DNA of 64,000 bases, taken from Lachnospiraceae bacterium. Its GTDB lineage: Bacteria > Bacillota > Clostridia > Lachnospirales > Lachnospiraceae. Position numbers and translations under genes: made by a program. Shown piece by piece: positions 53,621 to 62,442 of this stretch. The DNA lies in contig JAEERY010000053.1 of the NCBI GenBank assembly GCA_016286035.1, forward strand, positions 62,001 through 126,000, read 5' to 3'. The notes under the pieces were generated by a model that saw only the letters and a program-made list of their open reading frames with translations, made no database searches and was not told the DNA's origin. Numbering within the stretch: position 1 is the first letter of the stretch; the number at the start of each line of letters is the position of its first letter.

Positions 53621-53654
53621 AAGAGCTCAGCCTTAAACGGATGGGCTCTTTATT
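53621..53654 (+). terminator. Probable terminator after the hybrid kinase
   Basis: Nine-base stem AAGAGCTCA / TGGGCTCTT (53621-53629 with 53642-53650, one G-T pair), twelve-base loop, tail TATTAC. A moderate candidate because the loop is long and the T run is short. Confidence 0.6.
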
Positions 53655-53753
53655 ACGTATGAGAAAACATAATATGTTACGCTAAGAGTAATATATTTAT
53701 TGTTGTGATTGTATGACTTGCAGATAATTCAATCTGATCAACAGGATATAAGC

Positions 53754-54212
53754 ATGATGAAACTGAAACTATCCCCAAAGCATATAAAAGAATATATTTA
53801 TGATCAGTCGGTCGACATAGAAAAAAGAACTTTTGTCTTGTTTTCTGTTTTGACACTGCTGGCTATTTTTGTTGCTGTTCCTTGCGGACTGATAATGAGA
53901 GAACCAATATCTGCGACCATATCAACATTCATCGGAGCCATATTCTTTTCGATCTATGTTTATTATTCGATAAAGAAAGATCTGATAGAAAGAGCGCGTG
54001 TGGTGCTTTCTGTGATACTTGTCTTTATTTTCCTGCCTGCAATGTTCTTTACTAACGGGGGAGTAAACGGAGGAGCCCCCATATGGCTACTTCTGGGGAC
54101 CATATATATAGCGCTTATACTTGAAGGCAAGATACAGCGTATAATGCTGATCCTGGATGGCATTGTACTTATCGTATGCTGGTTGGTTGGATATTATTTC
54201 CCGATCTTATAA
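53754..54212 (+). CDS. N-terminal membrane part of an HD-GYP protein, in a separate frame
   Basis: 152 residues holding four to five hydrophobic segments, typical of a MASE-like membrane sensor. AGGA (53743-53746) precedes ATG 53754. The frame ends at TAA 54210-54212. The last residues before the stop (GYYFP) continue naturally in the -1 frame into DLITEYPRGG and a last membrane segment of the HD-GYP protein downstream, so this is the front half of one protein. The change of frame occurs at the heptamer T_TTC_CCG. Either a programmed -1 shift, a natural mutation or a sequencing error can explain it. Confidence 0.75.
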   Translation: MMKLKLSPKHIKEYIYDQSVDIEKRTFVLFSVLTLLAIFVAVPCGLIMREPISATISTFIGAIFFSIYVYYSIKKDLIERARVVLSVILVFIFLPAMFFTNGGVNGGAPIWLLLGTIYIALILEGKIQRIMLILDGIVLIVCWLVGYYFPIL

Positions 54213-56020
54213 CAGAATATCCCAGAGGCGGTAATTTCTTTGATAATATTGCCGGTCTGTTTATTGTAAGTGCGATAGTATATATTCTGATCAGCTTCCA
54301 GTTAAGCCTCTACAGAAAAGAAGAAGAAGACAAAAATCTGAAGCGCCTGTTTGGACAGACTGCCACGGCTTTGGTAAATGCGATAGATGCGAAGGATGAG
54401 TATACACATGGTCATTCCTCAAGAGTTGCCGAGTATTCGAAGAAAATCGCAGAGATGTCCGGCAAGAGCCCTTCTGAATGTGAAGAGATATATTATATCG
54501 CTCTTCTTCATGATGTCGGAAAGATCGGTATAGCCGACAATATCATCAACAAAAAGGGTAAGCTTACGGATGATGAATATAAAGTAATAAAACAGCATCC
54601 TGTTTTAGGAGCACAGATATTAAAAGGAATAAATGAGTATCCCAATCTCATATTAGGTGCCAACTATCATCATGAGAGATATGACGGAAAAGGATATCCT
54701 GAAGGCTTAAAAGGCGATGATATACCTGAGGTTGCAAGGATAATCTCTGTAGCTGATGCATATGATGCAATGACATCTACAAGAAGCTATCGTGATACGA
54801 TACCTCAGCAGACTGTGAGAGAAGAGATAGTAAAGGGTTCCGGTACACAGTTCGATCCGAGGTTTGCAAAGATAATGCAGCATCTCATCGATCTTGATAC
54901 GGAATATACGATGAGAGAAAGAAACGCTGTTAAGGAGCTTTCAGGTAAAAGCGATCTTTTCTGTAATAAGATCAGAGATGATATCTCAGACGGAATCCAG
55001 ATAGGTCCCGCGCCTGTTATAAAGAGGATTAAGTTTAAGTGTAATGCCATAGATAAGCGTGAAAGAGACTTTGAACCGTGTATGATCCTGTTTGATTCAC
55101 TTGATGCGCGTTATCACGATTCGGCACGTGAGATAAAAGATCTTAACTACTTTGAATATGCCCAGATATGGCTCGACGGTAAATATGAGATAAAAGGCGC
55201 AAGAAAGGTAAGAGTCAAAGAGAGTAAGAGTAATCTGAACGTTGATACAAAAGCAGGAAGAAAAGCATATGAGATCGAGGCTGTAAAGGTAAAGGATCAT
55301 ATGCTAATTAAGATAGATGACGGCGTTAAACTTATAAGCGTTACTATAGCCCTCCCCGACAGCGCACGCTATACATATATCGGCCTTACGGGTGATAACT
55401 GTCATATATATGATGTCAGCATGTCACAGGAAGAAGAGTATGTAGCAAATGACTACATTGAAAGAATCGCTGAGGAAATAAGCTATATAAATGTACCTGC
55501 AGGAGACATACCCAATATTCAGATAGACGGTTACAGGATCGATTCAACCGAAGGTATCCCTGTAAGAGACGGAATGAAGATATCATTCCATACCATGAGT
55601 CTTCCGACAGCAAGAATGATATGGCATTGTCCGTTCGTGGATCTGTTCTATTCGGCAGATAAAAAGCCTAACGGTGAAGATTATAAAGAATATGCCCTGA
55701 TAAGGATGGACGGTGAATTCTGGGATGCCGAAAAAGTAGCCAGCAACAAACTCAATGTAAACAGGGGAATTGAATTCAAAGGATGGGATGCCTGGAAGGA
55801 AGCTCAAAAGGCAGGATTTGACAGTACCGTATCTTTCAGCATTAAAGATGATAAGATAATAACATCGACTGAAAATCTGGGAATAAGCATTGTGGCTGAA
55901 ACGACCATCATCGAGAAAGCGCCTGAAGTTTATGTATCGCTTACGGGAGATCAGTGTGCACTGACAAATATCCGTATCACATATGATAAAAATGATGAAG
56001 AAGATAATGAACAGGGTTGA
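54176..56020 (+). CDS. HD-GYP phosphodiesterase-type protein with duplicated C-terminal domain
   Basis: Catalytic half of a membrane HD-GYP protein, expected to hydrolyse cyclic di-nucleotides. A final membrane segment (about 24-43) leads into a full HD-GYP domain (about 62-240): LHDVGKIG with H112-D113, and HHERYDGKGYPEG (165-177). The rest (about 272-605) contains two tandem beta-rich copies of about 160 residues, each with D..Y...EYA.I..DG and ending in LTGD.C; I do not recognise this domain. ATG 54176 has no ribosome binding site and lies inside the preceding frame, so it probably is made only as an extension of the upstream part. Confidence 0.88.
   Translation: MLVGWILFPDLITEYPRGGNFFDNIAGLFIVSAIVYILISFQLSLYRKEEEDKNLKRLFGQTATALVNAIDAKDEYTHGHSSRVAEYSKKIAEMSGKSPSECEEIYYIALLHDVGKIGIADNIINKKGKLTDDEYKVIKQHPVLGAQILKGINEYPNLILGANYHHERYDGKGYPEGLKGDDIPEVARIISVADAYDAMTSTRSYRDTIPQQTVREEIVKGSGTQFDPRFAKIMQHLIDLDTEYTMRERNAVKELSGKSDLFCNKIRDDISDGIQIGPAPVIKRIKFKCNAIDKRERDFEPCMILFDSLDARYHDSAREIKDLNYFEYAQIWLDGKYEIKGARKVRVKESKSNLNVDTKAGRKAYEIEAVKVKDHMLIKIDDGVKLISVTIALPDSARYTYIGLTGDNCHIYDVSMSQEEEYVANDYIERIAEEISYINVPAGDIPNIQIDGYRIDSTEGIPVRDGMKISFHTMSLPTARMIWHCPFVDLFYSADKKPNGEDYKEYALIRMDGEFWDAEKVASNKLNVNRGIEFKGWDAWKEAQKAGFDSTVSFSIKDDKIITSTENLGISIVAETTIIEKAPEVYVSLTGDQCALTNIRITYDKNDEEDNEQG
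54197..54203 (+). other. Heptamer T_TTC_CCG, possible -1 frameshift site
   Basis: In the upstream frame the codons are TAT TTC CCG. The seven bases fit X_XXY_YYZ (T_TTC_CCG), and sliding back one base gives TTT CCC then GAT, which enters the HD-GYP frame without loss (F-P-D-L). The zero-frame stop TAA follows seven bases later. A 7-bp hairpin (54229-54235 with 54248-54254) lies 25 bases downstream, farther than the usual 5-9 base spacer. The fit to the heptamer is seen; programmed use is not proven, and simple loss of one base in TTTCCC is equally likely. Confidence 0.4.
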
Positions 56021-56069
56021 TCGATGAGTTTGTGAAATTCCTTATGTTAATAAGACACTGAGATGATTG

Positions 56070-56110
56070 ACGAGTCGGATTGTGGAAAAACCATTATTCG
56101 ACTTGTTTTT
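56070..56110 (+). terminator. Rho-independent terminator after the HD-GYP gene
   Basis: Stem ACGAGTCG / CGACTTGT (56070-56077 with 56099-56106, one G-T pair), extended inside by partly paired bases, then TTTTT. Confidence 0.75.
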
Positions 56111-56122
56111 ATCGCTGATACA

Positions 56123-56162
56123 ATAAAGGGTGAAGGAGCTGATGATCCGTTCACCCTTTTAA
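56123..56162 (-). terminator. Convergent terminator, also usable on the other strand
   Basis: Perfect ten-base inverted repeat AAAGGGTGAA / TTCACCCTTT (56125-56134 with 56150-56159) between two convergent genes. Read on the minus strand it follows the stop of the solute-binding gene by about 12 bases and is succeeded by a TTATTG tail. Confidence 0.78.
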
Positions 56163-56171
56163 CTTAAGTTA

Positions 56172-57365
56172 TTAATTCTCTATTGTTATCACATCCGAGA
56201 GTATGTAGTGGAAGAGTGGATATGATGTGTTTTCGTTTTCTATATATCCGTTTTTAAGATTAATGGTATCTGACGGATCGTTGGGATCAACGCCCTGATA
56301 ATCTCCCTTAAATACGAAATTGACATTACCTCGTTTAAACTGATTTATTGCATTATCAATGGCTTTTTGCGTTCCGGGAGCAGCTACCTGTAGGTTCAGG
56401 TCTACCATTTCGACCCAGTCCTTTTCAAAACCTGCTGATATATCGGTTCCGTGGATACGTCCGGTTACGACCGATTCTATTTCTTTATTTGTAAAGACTG
56501 CTTCCACAGCTGATAGTACATAAGGTTCCCAGCATATCCTTGAAGTGACAAGAGAAGAGCCGGGAGCTACTTCTGACATGCTCTGGTTATTTCCAACAAA
56601 ATATACTTCACGGTTTACCAAAGCTTCTTCACAGGCAATGGCAGGACCTATAGTATCGGTATGCTGTGAGATGATAACACAGCCTTCATCTATCAGTTTT
56701 ACTGCAGCACTTTTCTCCTGAGCATAGCTGCTCCAGGTTTCGGTGTATGAAACACGCATCACAGCCTGCGGTACCACTGATCGAACCCCCAGCAAAAAGG
56801 CAGTGTATCCGCTAATGACTTCGGATGTCGGAAATGCTGCTACAAAACCTACAAGAGCCTGGTCCTCGGATATGATACCGTCATTGATCATCTGTTTCAT
56901 CTTAAGGCCTGCAACGATACCGCTGACATATCTGCCCTGATAAGCCTCGCCTTTAAATGTATGATAGTTTGCAGGAACACTCTTGCCGTACATATCCATG
57001 TATGATGTCTGGCAGAACTGGATATTGGGATATTCACTTGCAAGTTTCATTACAAGTTCACTGTATCCGTTAAAGAAAATGATATCGCATCCTTTACCAG
57101 CCAGATCTCGAAGAGGCTCTTCCATCTCATCATCAAGCACATTGCTGCAGGTATAGATATCAATACGTTCCCCGTATTTCTTTTCAACAGCATCTTTTGC
57201 AAGCGAGAAATTATATGTATAAGGAGTGCTCTCATCATTATCATATACAAAGCCCACTGTAAGATGATCTTTCCGTCCGGTCGGATTAAAAAATCTGAAG
57301 ATGCAGATAAAAGCAGAGAGCAGTACAAGGCAGGTCAGTGCAGTTGTGATATATATCCGTTTCAT
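56172..57365 (-). CDS. BMP/PnrA-family solute-binding protein, membrane-anchored
   Basis: 397 residues of the basic membrane protein family (PnrA-like, periplasmic binding protein fold), whose members usually bind purine nucleosides for ABC uptake. Visible features are VGFVYDND at the start of the fold, KGCDIIFFNGY, and YQGRYVSGIVAGL. The N-terminus has a hydrophobic anchor (about 5-25) but no lipobox. No ABC permease or ATPase gene is near. The gene overlaps the stop region of the upstream ECF-S/HD-GYP gene by four bases (ATGA on the minus strand), so both are made together. The likely role is as a ligand sensor for its neighbour; ligand identity is inferred, not shown. Confidence 0.85.
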   Translation of the reverse strand: MKRIYITTALTCLVLLSAFICIFRFFNPTGRKDHLTVGFVYDNDESTPYTYNFSLAKDAVEKKYGERIDIYTCSNVLDDEMEEPLRDLAGKGCDIIFFNGYSELVMKLASEYPNIQFCQTSYMDMYGKSVPANYHTFKGEAYQGRYVSGIVAGLKMKQMINDGIISEDQALVGFVAAFPTSEVISGYTAFLLGVRSVVPQAVMRVSYTETWSSYAQEKSAAVKLIDEGCVIISQHTDTIGPAIACEEALVNREVYFVGNNQSMSEVAPGSSLVTSRICWEPYVLSAVEAVFTNKEIESVVTGRIHGTDISAGFEKDWVEMVDLNLQVAAPGTQKAIDNAINQFKRGNVNFVFKGDYQGVDPNDPSDTINLKNGYIENENTSYPLFHYILSDVITIEN

Positions 57366-60300
57366 ACGCTTGCTCCTTTCTCATCTGCCGGTTTTTCATT
57401 TTCTTCTTTTTTCATCTGAGCTTCCTGGATCTTTTTGTCTTCCTCGGCTCTTCTTGTAAGCTCGTCCTGTGCATCATGTTCGGCATTATCGATCTCAGCA
57501 CGTTTCTGAGCATACAGTTCATCAAGATTGATAACTCCTTTATCTATAAGACGAAGGAACGCATCCAAAGCTTCGGGATCAAACTGTGTTCCTCGTCCTC
57601 GTTTCATCTCATTCATTACGTAATCGGTGTCCATATGATGACGGTAAACACGGTTTGAAGTCATCGCATCAAACGTATCGGCAACACTGATTATTCGGGC
57701 AAACAGAGGAATCTCTTCACCCTTAAGACCATCGGGATATCCCTTACCGTCATAACGTTCATGATGATAACGTGAGCCTTCTTCTACATGTTCGACAAGA
57801 GTGAAATCCTTAAGGATATTTGCGCCTCTGATTACATGAGACTTCATTATCGCATATTCTTCATCGGTGAGTCGTCCGACCTTGTTTAATACACTGTCAG
57901 GAACACCGATCTTTCCAATGTCGTGCATCTGGGCAGCCTTTCCGAGGTTGGAGAGGGCTTTCCTGCGTTCCCACCACTTGAAGCAGTTCATTTCCTGTGC
58001 GATCAGTACCGAATACTGTGCAACTCGGGTGGAATGCTGATGTGTACGAACGTCCTTGGCATCGACTGTTCTTGCTATGGCCATGACTGTTTCATTAGCC
58101 ATATTAAGTTTTATCTGCTGCTGGTTGATCTGTCTTTGAACGATAAGCCAAGTAAACCATACGATAAACAGTGAGAGAAGAATGAGCATATAGGCGATAA
58201 AGCCTGTATGTTCATACAGTTCACCTTCTTTTACAATATCAAATTTACGATCCTCCAAAACTTTTTCTCCCGCACTGTCAAAGATTGCGAGATGGAAGGT
58301 ATATTTTCCTGCGGGAAGATTGACGAAGATTATGTTGTTAAGACTGTTCTGGGGAACGATTGTCCACTGTGAATCGTAACCTTCAAGATAATAACCGACG
58401 TTTGGTTCCTGGATGGTGTAGTTTAGAATCTCGGGCCCAAGCTCTATACGGTCAATACCCTGACCGACTGTGATAGCACCTGTCCTGTCCATAGGCTGCA
58501 ATACACCGTCGAGCTTTACGGATGCAAGCTGAATACGATAAGAACGTATATCACTGTTGTATTTATCGACATCTATGATATATACACCCGTGTCACAGGG
58601 AAGAAACAACTCATTGTTTCCGTTATAGTAATTCCATGAATTTGCTGTAAGGGAAGTACCGAGTCCTCGTCTGGCATCAAGAAGCTCCCAGGCGATCTCG
58701 CCGCCTTCAACAAGCTCGTCACGCTCAACGACGTATATACCCGCACTGGACATGACAAAGAGAGTATCAGCGTCTTTTACCCAGATATCGTAGTTATTAA
58801 AATACGGGAATCTGTCCAGAACACGGATGGTTCCTTCAGGTTCCAGGTAACACAGACTGTTACTGGTTACGATGAAGACTCCTTCAGATTTTGGATCCTT
58901 AACTGTCCTTAGAATGACATCGCTGCTTAATCCGTCATCTCTTGTAAGAATATCTGAAACAGATCCGTTCTTTAAGATTGCTATACCATCTCCGTCGGTA
59001 CCAGCAAGGATGGTTCCGTCACTTAGTTCTGTTATGGTCAGTATCATTGAATTGATAAGACCGTCTTCGTTATGGATGGTCTGTGTGACCATATGATCTT
59101 TGATATAGCTTATGCCGGAATCACCGGCTGCAAGAATAGTACCGTCATTAAGCTCAGTTACTATGCGGGCTCTGTTACCGAAACTGCCGTTTTCGGCATT
59201 GTAAGCCCATTCTTCACCAAAAGGAGAGTATTCCAATAGACCGCTTCCGTATGTACAGATCCAAAGATGATCCTTTTTGTCGACATACATGCATCGTATA
59301 CGCTTTCCATCAAGCTTTTCTGTAAGATCGTTATCTATTTTATCGCGGCAGGATTTATCAACTACATCCAGTCCGCTGTCTGTTCCTATGTAATAGCAGT
59401 CCTGCCATGAAACAATCGCATTTACAACTTTTCTTTCCATGCCGATCGCACCGTAAACATCCTTAAAAGGAGATTTGGCAAGTCTTAACAGACCGAGTCT
59501 CGATGAGGTGAACCAGAGATTCCCCTGATAATCGTAGAGCATGTTGTCGATGGAGTTATTGAAATCATTTGTGTTTAAAACATGATAACCAGTTGAATCA
59601 AGATAGGAAACACCGCTGTCTGTGGAGATGAACAGAGTTCCGTCACTTAAATAGTTAAGGTTGTTGATACTTGATACATCCTTACATGTAATAACGTTAT
59701 CAATCTTAAATCGGTTGTCATCAGAAATGTTATAACTGTATATGTGATTGGTGGAAGAGCCGACCATGAGCTTTCCGTCTGGTGAAAAGGCGCAGCAGTT
59801 GAACAGTTCGTTTTCGTCGGGAAGACTTATCGAATTGACTATTTCACCGTTTTGCATGAGGAAAAGAGTTCCGTTTGAAGAAATAGTCGCAACATGACCT
59901 TTCTGATCGGCGCTGATGCTGTCGGCATAGTTTATCTCAGGGAATGTATTCGCAATCTTAAGACCGTTATTCATGACAAGTATCTGCATGCTTGAGGTTG
60001 TGCCGACATAAATGTAGCCGTCGGTTGCACGAATGATACTTCTTACAGAGTTGGATGGAAGTCCATCGGACTGATCGAGAACATTTACGACCTTTTCACG
60101 GATAACGATAGAAAGACCATTATCATTAGTTCCAATCCATAAACGTCCTTCTTCATCAACATAAAGGCAGTTTACGTTTCTTACAGATTCATAATCGTCG
60201 ATCCATCTGAATTCACGACCGTTGTAGCGATATAGACCTGCATAGGTACCGATCCATAAAACACCATCATTGGTCTGTGCGATATCATTTGCTTCTCCGC

Positions 60301-61021
60301 ACGGAAGACCGTTGTTAGAGCTGTAAACACTCTGGACATAATCATTATAATCAGTTGTTTCTTTTATGGTTGCTGCCTCTGCTTTTGCAGGCACGACAAG
60401 TACAAGACTAAAGGATAAGAATATCAAGCCGGCAGCTGTGGAAGCATTTCCCTTAAGAGTTGCTTTATCCTCATCATGTTTTCTTCGCCAACGTCTTATA
60501 AGGATAACGATATAAACAGCGGCAATCGTCAGGACCTTATCGGCAAACTCAATGGCAAGCTGACCCAATAAAGCGCATAAAAAAGGAGACCATTCCTTGG
60601 TTAAAAGATACTCAATAACTCCGTCACCCCATTTGTTACCTGTGTAACCATTGTTTAACAGAATGTTTACAGGAACAGATACGACAAGAGCCGTAAGCAT
60701 CGCCAAAGAAGCGGCCTTCATAAATCCATAGAACTGATCGAACCATCTCTTGCGTGACGCAACACCGACGATAATGCCAAGAGCAATACTGGTTACAGAA
60801 TATGCAGCAGATAGATGATTGATCACGCAATAGGCCAGATTACCCGTTAAGCCTACAATACCGCCACATACAGGACCGGCAATATAAGCGCACAGTGCAG
60901 TACCGAACGAATCAGCCCAAAGCGGTAATTCCAACGATACCGACAATAGTTTTCCGCCTATGTTCAGACATACGCACATAGCTACAAACAGAACAATCTG
61001 CCAAGTTTTCCATTTATTCAT
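57362..61021 (-). CDS. ECF-S-like / beta-propeller / Y_Y_Y / HD-GYP fusion sensor
   Basis: A 1219-residue membrane protein. In order: an N-terminal region of about six membrane helices (1-180) resembling the substrate-binding S component of ECF vitamin transporters; an internal signal-like segment (194-214) ending PAKAEA; two beta-propellers of regulator-type repeats (about 228-830) with WIGT...GL.RYNG motifs; a Y_Y_Y domain (about 862-930) with GYYLEGYD; a membrane segment (938-962); an HD-GYP domain (985-1165) with H1033-D1034 and HHERYDGKGYPDG (1086-1098); and a charged coil tail. GAAGGG precedes the ATG on the minus strand. The most likely job is to sense an outside ligand and control cyclic di-nucleotide level. 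Confidence 0.88.
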   Translation of the reverse strand: MNKWKTWQIVLFVAMCVCLNIGGKLLSVSLELPLWADSFGTALCAYIAGPVCGGIVGLTGNLAYCVINHLSAAYSVTSIALGIIVGVASRKRWFDQFYGFMKAASLAMLTALVVSVPVNILLNNGYTGNKWGDGVIEYLLTKEWSPFLCALLGQLAIEFADKVLTIAAVYIVILIRRWRRKHDEDKATLKGNASTAAGLIFLSFSLVLVVPAKAEAATIKETTDYNDYVQSVYSSNNGLPCGEANDIAQTNDGVLWIGTYAGLYRYNGREFRWIDDYESVRNVNCLYVDEEGRLWIGTNDNGLSIVIREKVVNVLDQSDGLPSNSVRSIIRATDGYIYVGTTSSMQILVMNNGLKIANTFPEINYADSISADQKGHVATISSNGTLFLMQNGEIVNSISLPDENELFNCCAFSPDGKLMVGSSTNHIYSYNISDDNRFKIDNVITCKDVSSINNLNYLSDGTLFISTDSGVSYLDSTGYHVLNTNDFNNSIDNMLYDYQGNLWFTSSRLGLLRLAKSPFKDVYGAIGMERKVVNAIVSWQDCYYIGTDSGLDVVDKSCRDKIDNDLTEKLDGKRIRCMYVDKKDHLWICTYGSGLLEYSPFGEEWAYNAENGSFGNRARIVTELNDGTILAAGDSGISYIKDHMVTQTIHNEDGLINSMILTITELSDGTILAGTDGDGIAILKNGSVSDILTRDDGLSSDVILRTVKDPKSEGVFIVTSNSLCYLEPEGTIRVLDRFPYFNNYDIWVKDADTLFVMSSAGIYVVERDELVEGGEIAWELLDARRGLGTSLTANSWNYYNGNNELFLPCDTGVYIIDVDKYNSDIRSYRIQLASVKLDGVLQPMDRTGAITVGQGIDRIELGPEILNYTIQEPNVGYYLEGYDSQWTIVPQNSLNNIIFVNLPAGKYTFHLAIFDSAGEKVLEDRKFDIVKEGELYEHTGFIAYMLILLSLFIVWFTWLIVQRQINQQQIKLNMANETVMAIARTVDAKDVRTHQHSTRVAQYSVLIAQEMNCFKWWERRKALSNLGKAAQMHDIGKIGVPDSVLNKVGRLTDEEYAIMKSHVIRGANILKDFTLVEHVEEGSRYHHERYDGKGYPDGLKGEEIPLFARIISVADTFDAMTSNRVYRHHMDTDYVMNEMKRGRGTQFDPEALDAFLRLIDKGVINLDELYAQKRAEIDNAEHDAQDELTRRAEEDKKIQEAQMKKEENEKPADEKGASV

Positions 61022-61052
61022 ATTTTTTACCCTTCAATAAACCTTCATTATA

Positions 61053-61081
61053 ATTATATCAAACAGCAATGCTATTGAAAA
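61053..61081 (-). promoter_or_regulatory. Candidate promoter for the minus-strand sensor operon
   Basis: Read on the minus strand, TTTTCA (61081-61076), a 17-base spacer and TATAAT (61058-61053) with TGA before it (extended -10). Transcription would begin near 61046, about 25 bases before the ATG. Confidence 0.65.
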
Positions 61082-61085
61082 GTTT

Positions 61086-61108
61086 CAAATGATCGATTTG
61101 CAAATTTG
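61086..61108. promoter_or_regulatory. Operator-like inverted repeats in the divergent region
   Basis: CAAAT-GATCG-ATTTG (61086-61100) followed directly by the palindrome CAAATTTG (61101-61108), just upstream of the minus-strand -35 element. The arrangement resembles a binding site for a dimeric regulator, but this is based on symmetry only. Confidence 0.4.
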
Positions 61109-61171
61109 ATATACAAGTATATTTTTGATCGGCATATGTTTTCTATAATTCTTAAAATAGTATGATAACAG

Positions 61172-61200
61172 TTGCGATTAAAGGCGATTTTGAGTAAGAT
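61172..61200 (+). promoter_or_regulatory. Possible promoter for the rightmost gene cluster
   Basis: TTGCGA (61172-61177) and TAAGAT (61195-61200), 17 bases apart, each matching consensus at four of six positions. Other AT-rich stretches in the gap could serve instead. Confidence 0.35.
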
Positions 61201-61253
61201 TAAACCAACAAAATCTTTACAATAATCTTAGTTTTTAAGGTTGGAAATCTGGT

Positions 61254-61976
61254 ATGGATAAACTATTTGGAAAACTAACAAAGCTGGTTGCGATTCTGTT
61301 TGGAGTCCCTATCGCCATTTTGACACTTTCTGTTGTGCTTTATGCAACAAGTGATGGTTTCAAGTCATTTATGGATGGCATTGTTCATACAAGCCGCAAT
61401 GGCCAGATTAAGGCTGATGATTACAACCCTATGGATAATCCGGATGTTAAGATAAAGGATATAGCGGGTGTAAAAAATCCGTCTGTAAGTGTTGAAAAGG
61501 TATTTGATGAGCGTTTTGATGGGGAAGCTTATAAAGTATCAGGAATGAAGATGGACTATTACATATATAGAGAAGCATATGAAAACGGTGAAGCTGACGG
61601 ATACAGGGATTACGAAAAGACCATTAATGATTTTATATATTACCTGATTGTCAAAAAAGACGCTGAACAGGCAAAAAACTATATAACAAAAGCGGATACC
61701 AGAGCACTTGAGGCTCATGAAAATGCCGATGAAGCCTATGAAAACCTTTCGAAAGGCATTGATATAAATGTACAGGAAGCAAGTATGGTGGAGGGACAGG
61801 TACAGGGAGTAACCTATCTGATAACAATGGCAAAACAGGCAGAGATTAACGGAGTAAAAATAATGTATGTTTCACTTGCGTATGAGATCGATTACGGATA
61901 TGACAGGATCAGACGAGCTCCAACATTGTTTATGCAGAAGGTAAACGGAGACTGGAAAATATTTTCGTCAACATGA
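61254..61976 (+). CDS. Membrane-anchored protein of unknown function
   Basis: 240 residues. One N-terminal membrane segment (about 11-31) holds an outward-facing helical domain rich in Glu, Ala and Tyr (about 100-175), followed by a beta-rich C-terminal part ending WKIFSST. No family recognised. GGAAA is upstream of the ATG. It is the first of four small genes running in the same direction with short gaps. The stop overlaps the next possible start. Confidence 0.72.
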   Translation: MDKLFGKLTKLVAILFGVPIAILTLSVVLYATSDGFKSFMDGIVHTSRNGQIKADDYNPMDNPDVKIKDIAGVKNPSVSVEKVFDERFDGEAYKVSGMKMDYYIYREAYENGEADGYRDYEKTINDFIYYLIVKKDAEQAKNYITKADTRALEAHENADEAYENLSKGIDINVQEASMVEGQVQGVTYLITMAKQAEINGVKIMYVSLAYEIDYGYDRIRRAPTLFMQKVNGDWKIFSST

Positions 61977-61999
61977 TCGATCACGGACTGGAAAACACT

Positions 62000-62416
62000 A
62001 TGAAGAAAACAGATAAAGGCATAATTTTATCATTACTGATACCTATACTTATAATAATTGCAGCATTCTTTTTACTGGAACAGTTTTACTATGAGAATCC
62101 ACTGGTTGAGATTCATATAGCATCCAATGCAGTAAAGAACATTGATAAGATGAACATATCCATAGAGGAACGCTCTATCTTTGGTGTAAGCGACAAAGCC
62201 GCTGATAAGGTAATGAGCGCTTATGCAAGGATAAAAGAGGTATACGAACAGATAGAACTTGACTGTGACAGTGACAGAAGAATAAAAGTGGATGTGAAGG
62301 ACGGACATAATAAAACGATTATCTTTATTGATGCCAAAGGCAAAAAAGGTGATGAATCCGTAAAGATAAATGAAGCTGTTACTATCAACTTAAGAACAAG
62401 GACGATACGGGAATAG
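62000..62416 (+). CDS. Small membrane-anchored protein of unknown function
   Basis: 138 residues with an N-terminal membrane segment (about 7-26) and a small soluble domain. Start could be ATG 62000, with a GGACTGG upstream, or ATG 61973, overlapping the previous stop (ATGA). No family recognised. Confidence 0.7.
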   Translation: MKKTDKGIILSLLIPILIIIAAFFLLEQFYYENPLVEIHIASNAVKNIDKMNISIEERSIFGVSDKAADKVMSAYARIKEVYEQIELDCDSDRRIKVDVKDGHNKTIIFIDAKGKKGDESVKINEAVTINLRTRTIRE

Positions 62417-62442
62417 CTTATCAATATAAAAACGAGGTTTGG

